Shown here one piece after another: positions 60,484 through 64,000 of a stretch of DNA of 64,000 nucleotides. The position numbers and the translations under genes were made by a program. The notes under the pieces are model-generated. The model saw only the letters and a list, made by a program, of their open reading frames with translations, did not search any database and was not told the DNA's origin. The stretch comes from Sphingomonas sp. Leaf33 (GTDB lineage Bacteria; Pseudomonadota; Alphaproteobacteria; Sphingomonadales; Sphingomonadaceae), in contig NZ_LMLB01000001.1 of NCBI RefSeq assembly GCF_001421785.1, positions 1,415,663 to 1,479,662 on the forward strand, in the 5' to 3' direction. The number at the start of each line of letters is the position of its first letter. The stretch's first letter is position 1.

Positions 60484-61200
60484 ATTTACTGGGCGATCGG
60501 CCTCGGGGGCCTGGGGGCGATCTTCGGCAGCTTCATCGCGACCGTCGCGGTGCGCTGGCCCGCGTCTGCACTCGGTGGGCGGTCGTGGTGCGATGGCTGC
60601 GGGCGGACGCTGCGAGCGCTCGAGCTGATCCCGATCCTGATCTGGCTGGTCCTGCGGGGGCGCTGCAGCACATGCGGGGCACGCATCGGTACGCTGCATC
60701 CGGCGATCGAGCTGATCGGCGCCGTAATCGGGATGGCGGCGGGTGTCGCCGCTACGGGATCGCTGGCGGTCGCCGGCGCGGTGTTCGGATGGATTTTGCT
60801 GCTCGCCGGCGCGATCGATTTCGTTGCGTTTCGCCTGCCCAACCCGGTGACGATGGCGCTCGCCATGCTGGGGCTGGCGACGGGTGTCGCCGGTCTGGCG
60901 CCGGACCTGACCGATCGCGCGGTCGGCGGCGTTGCGGGCTTCGGCACCCTCTGGCTGATCGCTGCCGGATACCGGCGCCTGCGCGGCCGGATGGGGCTTG
61001 GCGGGGGCGATGCGAAGCTGCTCGGTGCGATCGGGCTTTGGCTCGGTTGGCGGGCGCTTCCCTGGGTGGTGGTTGTCGCCTGCCTGATGGGGCTGGGCTG
61101 GGCGCTCCTACGGCGGATGCGTGCGGACGATCGGCTGCCGCTCGGCACGCTGCTCGCGGTTGCGGCTTTCGGGATGTGGATCGCCCTTAATCTGCGATAG
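60484..61200 (+). CDS. A24 family prepilin peptidase
   Basis: About 238 residues. Zinc-binding Cys pairs are WCDGCGRT and RCSTCGARIG; the aspartic protease residues lie in AGAIDFVAFRLPN and LGGGDAKLLGAIGLW. The usual N-terminal membrane segment (YWAIGLGGLGAIFGSFIATVAVRW) is in frame but has no ATG, GTG or TTG before GTG 60550, which would cut it off. I take the ATT at 60484 as a likely start. It would cleave and methylate type IV pilin-like proteins; no pilus genes are seen. Confidence 0.85.
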   Translation: MYWAIGLGGLGAIFGSFIATVAVRWPASALGGRSWCDGCGRTLRALELIPILIWLVLRGRCSTCGARIGTLHPAIELIGAVIGMAAGVAATGSLAVAGAVFGWILLLAGAIDFVAFRLPNPVTMALAMLGLATGVAGLAPDLTDRAVGGVAGFGTLWLIAAGYRRLRGRMGLGGGDAKLLGAIGLWLGWRALPWVVVVACLMGLGWALLRRMRADDRLPLGTLLAVAAFGMWIALNLR

Positions 61201-61210
61201 GATCGCGCGC

Positions 61211-62629
61211 ATGACCGACCTTGTCCAATTGCTCGAACGCCAGCGCGCCGCCATCATGATAGAGATTCCCGTCGCCGCGGCGGTGCGCAAGGATCGGCTG
61301 AAGCGTGCCATAGCGCTGGTTCGCGACCATGCCGACGCCTGGTGCGATGCGCTCAGCGAGGATTTCGGTCACCGCAGCCGCGAACAGTCGATGATTACGG
61401 ACATCGGCGCGTCGATCGGCCCGCTGTCCCATGCGCTGAGACATGTCGATCGCTGGATGGCCCGCGAGAGACGCAGCGTGCGATTTCCGCTCGGGCTGCT
61501 GGGGGCGCGGGCGTGGGTCGAGTATCAGCCCAAGGGTGTCGTCGGGGTGATCGCGCCGTGGAATTTCCCGGTCAACCTGGTGATGGCGCCGCTCGCCGGC
61601 ATCTTCGCGGCGGGCAACCGGGCGATGGTCAAGACATCCGAATACACTCCGCGAACGGCTGCGTTGTTCGAGGAACTGGCGGGTCGATATTTCGCAGCGG
61701 ACGAACTCGCCTTCGTGTCGGGTGGGCCGGAGGTCGGACAGGCCTTTGCCGCGCTGCCGTTCAACCACCTGATCTTCACCGGCGCGACCGGGATCGGGCG
61801 GCACATCCTGCATGCAGCGGCGGACAATCTGGTGCCGGTCACGCTGGAGCTTGGCGGCAAATCGCCGGTGATCGTCGGGCGGTCGGCCGATATCGCGCGC
61901 ACGACCGAGCGGATCGCGCTCGGCAAGATGCTGAATGCGGGGCAGATCTGCCTCGCGCCCGATTATCTGCTGGTGCCGGCCGACGAGGAGGGGGCGGTGG
62001 TCGACGGGCTGAAGGCGGCGGCATCGGCGATGTATCCGACGCTGCTCGCGAACCCGGACTATACCGCGATCATCAACGACCGGCATCATGCCCGCCTGAC
62101 CGACTGGATCGCCGACGCGCGCGCGAAGGGCGCCGACGTCGAGGTCGTGAACCCGGCAGGCGAGGACTTCGCTGCGAGCAACAGCCGCAAGATGCCGCTC
62201 CACATCATCCGCGGTGCGACCGACGACATGACGGTGATGCAGGAGGAGATCTTCGGCCCTATCCTGCCGATCCGCCGTTACGAGCGCGTCGACGACGCCA
62301 TCGCCGAAGTAAACCGCCGCGACCGGCCGCTGGGGCTGTACTATTTCGGCGCGGATGCAGCCGAACAGGCGCGGGTGCTCGATCGGACGATCTCCGGCGG
62401 GGTGACCGTCAACGATGTCGTGCTGCACGTGTCGATGGAGGATCTGCCCTTCGGCGGGATCGGGCCGTCGGGCATGGGCGCCTATCACGGCCGCGACGGG
62501 TTCCGCACCTTCAGTCATGCCAAGGCGGTGTTCAGGCAATCGCGCCTGGATGTGGCGAAGCTGGCCGGGCTGAAGCCGCCCTATGGCAAGGCGACTTGGC
62601 GGACGATCGCGCAGTCGGTGAAGGGCTAA
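61211..62629 (+). CDS. Coniferyl-aldehyde-dehydrogenase-like NAD(P) aldehyde dehydrogenase
   Basis: 472 residues. The NAD site has APWNFPVNL and FTGATGIGRH, the catalytic Glu213 lies in TLELGGKSP, and the catalytic Cys247 lies in NAGQICLAPDY. The QICLAPDY form is typical of coniferyl aldehyde dehydrogenases, so oxidation of aromatic or medium-chain aldehydes is likely. It lies beside hmgA, in line with aromatic degradation. Confidence 0.88.
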   Translation: MTDLVQLLERQRAAIMIEIPVAAAVRKDRLKRAIALVRDHADAWCDALSEDFGHRSREQSMITDIGASIGPLSHALRHVDRWMARERRSVRFPLGLLGARAWVEYQPKGVVGVIAPWNFPVNLVMAPLAGIFAAGNRAMVKTSEYTPRTAALFEELAGRYFAADELAFVSGGPEVGQAFAALPFNHLIFTGATGIGRHILHAAADNLVPVTLELGGKSPVIVGRSADIARTTERIALGKMLNAGQICLAPDYLLVPADEEGAVVDGLKAAASAMYPTLLANPDYTAIINDRHHARLTDWIADARAKGADVEVVNPAGEDFAASNSRKMPLHIIRGATDDMTVMQEEIFGPILPIRRYERVDDAIAEVNRRDRPLGLYYFGADAAEQARVLDRTISGGVTVNDVVLHVSMEDLPFGGIGPSGMGAYHGRDGFRTFSHAKAVFRQSRLDVAKLAGLKPPYGKATWRTIAQSVKG

Positions 62630-62639
62630 CGGCCGCGCT

Positions 62640-63929
62640 TCAGGGCAACCGCGCCTTGGGAAAGTCCGCCCAAACCTCGTCGTAATCCTCGTCCAGCGCG
62701 CTCGTTTCCAGGGCGTAATCGGTCGCGCGGAAGACCCAGCGGCTTTCGATCATGAAAGCCATCGTGCCGTCGATCTTGTGCGGTTTCAGCTCCGCCTCAC
62801 TCGCGCCCTTCCAGCTGGCCACATCGGGGCCGTGGCCGCTCATCTGGTTGTGCAGCGACAGCGCGCCGGGGCGGAAGCCATCGGCCTTCGCGTCATAGGC
62901 GCCGTGGATCAGACCCATGCACTCGCTCATCGTGTTGCGGTGGAACCACGGCGGGCGGAACGTGTCTTCCGCCACCATCCAGCGCGGCGGGAAGATGACG
63001 AAGTCGACGTTGGCGGTACCGACCATGTCGCTCGGCGAGGTCAGAACGGTGAAGATGGACGGATCGGGATGGTCAAAGCTGACCGTGCCGATCGTGTTGA
63101 ACCGCGACAGATCGTAGCGACACGGCGCGAGATTGCCGTGCCAGGCGACGACGTCGAGCGGCGAGCGGCCGACCTGCGTCGTCCACAGCGACCCGAGGAA
63201 TTTCTGGACCAGTTCATAGTCGCCCTCGACATCCTCGTACCACGCGACCGGCGTTTCGAAATCGCGCGGATTGGCGAGGCCGTTGGCGCCGATCGGGCCA
63301 AGGTCGGGCAGGCGAAACGGCTGGCCGTGGTTTTCGGCGACATACCCGCGCGCCGGGCCATCGGGCAGCTCGACGCGAAAGCGGACGCCGCGCGGGACGA
63401 TCGCGACTTGGCCGGGTGCGACGTCGATCCGGCCCATCTCCGTGAGCAGGCGGATTGCGCCCAGCTCGGGCAGGATCAGCAGTTCGCCGTCCGCGGACAC
63501 AAAGGCGCGGCGGACCATGTCGGTCGTCGCGTGGTACAGGTGCACGGCCACGCCCGTCTGCGCCGCCGGGCCTTCGCCGGCGACCAGCATCGTCGTCAGG
63601 CTGTCGAGCCAGTCGCCTGGATGCGCCTGTTCCAGCGGGCGCCAGCGCAGGCGGTTGGGCGCAAGCGGTGCGTCGCTAGTGCCGGGGGCGAAGTGCTCGG
63701 CACCGGTGTAGCGGGTGAAGGCGGGGTGGCTGGCCGACGGGCGGAGGCGGTAGAGCCACGACCGGCGGTTCTCGTGCCGCGGCGCAGTGAAGGCGGTGCC
63801 CGACAGCTGCTCGGCGTACAGGCCGTAGGCTGGCTTCTGCGGCGAATTGCGGCCCACGGGCAGGCTGCCTGCGACCGCTTCGGTGGCGAAGTGGTTGCCG
63901 AAGCCGGTCATGTATTGGGGATCTGTCAT
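62640..63929 (-). CDS. hmgA: Homogentisate 1,2-dioxygenase
   Basis: 429 residues. The start [13 protein letters not shown] is the family mark; iron ligands lie in [16 protein letters not shown] and the later [13 protein letters not shown]. It opens the ring of homogentisate in tyrosine and phenylalanine breakdown. The ATG at 63929 has GGAG six bases upstream. It converges on the aldehyde dehydrogenase gene with a 10-base gap. The 70 bases upstream to the window end show nothing clear. Confidence 0.95.
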   Translation of the reverse strand: MTDPQYMTGFGNHFATEAVAGSLPVGRNSPQKPAYGLYAEQLSGTAFTAPRHENRRSWLYRLRPSASHPAFTRYTGAEHFAPGTSDAPLAPNRLRWRPLEQAHPGDWLDSLTTMLVAGEGPAAQTGVAVHLYHATTDMVRRAFVSADGELLILPELGAIRLLTEMGRIDVAPGQVAIVPRGVRFRVELPDGPARGYVAENHGQPFRLPDLGPIGANGLANPRDFETPVAWYEDVEGDYELVQKFLGSLWTTQVGRSPLDVVAWHGNLAPCRYDLSRFNTIGTVSFDHPDPSIFTVLTSPSDMVGTANVDFVIFPPRWMVAEDTFRPPWFHRNTMSECMGLIHGAYDAKADGFRPGALSLHNQMSGHGPDVASWKGASEAELKPHKIDGTMAFMIESRWVFRATDYALETSALDEDYDEVWADFPKARLP

Positions 63930-64000
63930 CGTTTTCTCCACCCGCCGGCCCGTCGGACCCGGCGAAGCCGTGTCCTGTGGACCGGCTTGCCGTGCCGGCC

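Overview
The window is GC-rich chromosomal DNA from an alphaproteobacterium, most likely a sphingomonad (Sphingomonas or a close relative). This rests on gene content and order: an XrtA/PEP-CTERM exosortase locus with a fused exosortase A-EpsI protein, ffs next to dnaX and the YbaB gene, an alpha-type RNase P RNA, a ChpT-type phosphotransferase, the order ffh-rpsP-rimM...trmD-rplS, and many copies of the short palindromic repeats typical of sphingomonads. No database search was possible, so names rest on reading motifs, lengths and context.

Layout. 1-8.7 kb: a tightly coupled + strand exosortase/exopolysaccharide operon (outer-membrane barrel end, AAA ATPase, polysaccharide deacetylase, FemAB-like protein, glycosyltransferase, XrtA-EpsI, asparagine-synthase-like amidotransferase). 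8.8-15.4 kb: housekeeping genes including a MAPEG protein, a deoxyhypusine-synthase-like enzyme beside an ornithine/lysine decarboxylase (polyamine pair), a threonine-dehydratase-like enzyme, ferredoxin-NADP reductase and an alpha/beta hydrolase. 15.5-18.1 kb: two overlapping cysteine desulfurase paralogues and a 2Fe-2S ferredoxin. 18.5-26.3 kb: SRP RNA, dnaX, the YbaB gene, mtgA, rpoH, an RluD-like gene and a JAMM peptidase. 26.4-32.2 kb: chpT followed by cheA, cheW, cheY, cheB and cheR. 32.2-37 kb: an amidase, rnpB, a TPR/TonB-like protein, a J-domain protein, a 2Fe-2S protein and SufE. 37.3-41.3 kb: an enlarged phage-shock (Psp) operon with pspF divergent and a sigma-54 promoter between them. 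41.4-47.2 kb: superoxide dismutase, YciB, ftsY, mtaB, DUF924 and a GGDEF/EAL protein. 47.4-55.1 kb: ffh, rpsP, rimM, an accessory insertion ending in a vapBC toxin-antitoxin pair, then trmD and rplS. 55.1-64 kb: a DUF418 protein, a DPP-IV-like peptidase, asd, a prepilin peptidase, a coniferyl-aldehyde-dehydrogenase-like enzyme and hmgA.

Most interesting points. (1) The Psp operon carries five small one-helix proteins, one of them a PspB-like protein, plus a PspC, and all six end in related coiled-coil motifs; a further 39-residue membrane ORF lies among them. (2) A dispersed repeat of about 95 bp lies in frame inside the C-terminus of mtaB and also supplies the C-terminal tail of the XrtA glycosyltransferase. 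(3) vapBC, with a perfect palindromic operator, sits between rimM and trmD, and vapC overlaps the start of trmD. (4) A perfect terminator hairpin contains the ribosome-binding site of the MAPEG gene. (5) A 266-bp intergenic element of nested inverted repeats lies between sufE and the Psp cluster. All three core SRP genes (ffs, ftsY, ffh) fall inside the window.
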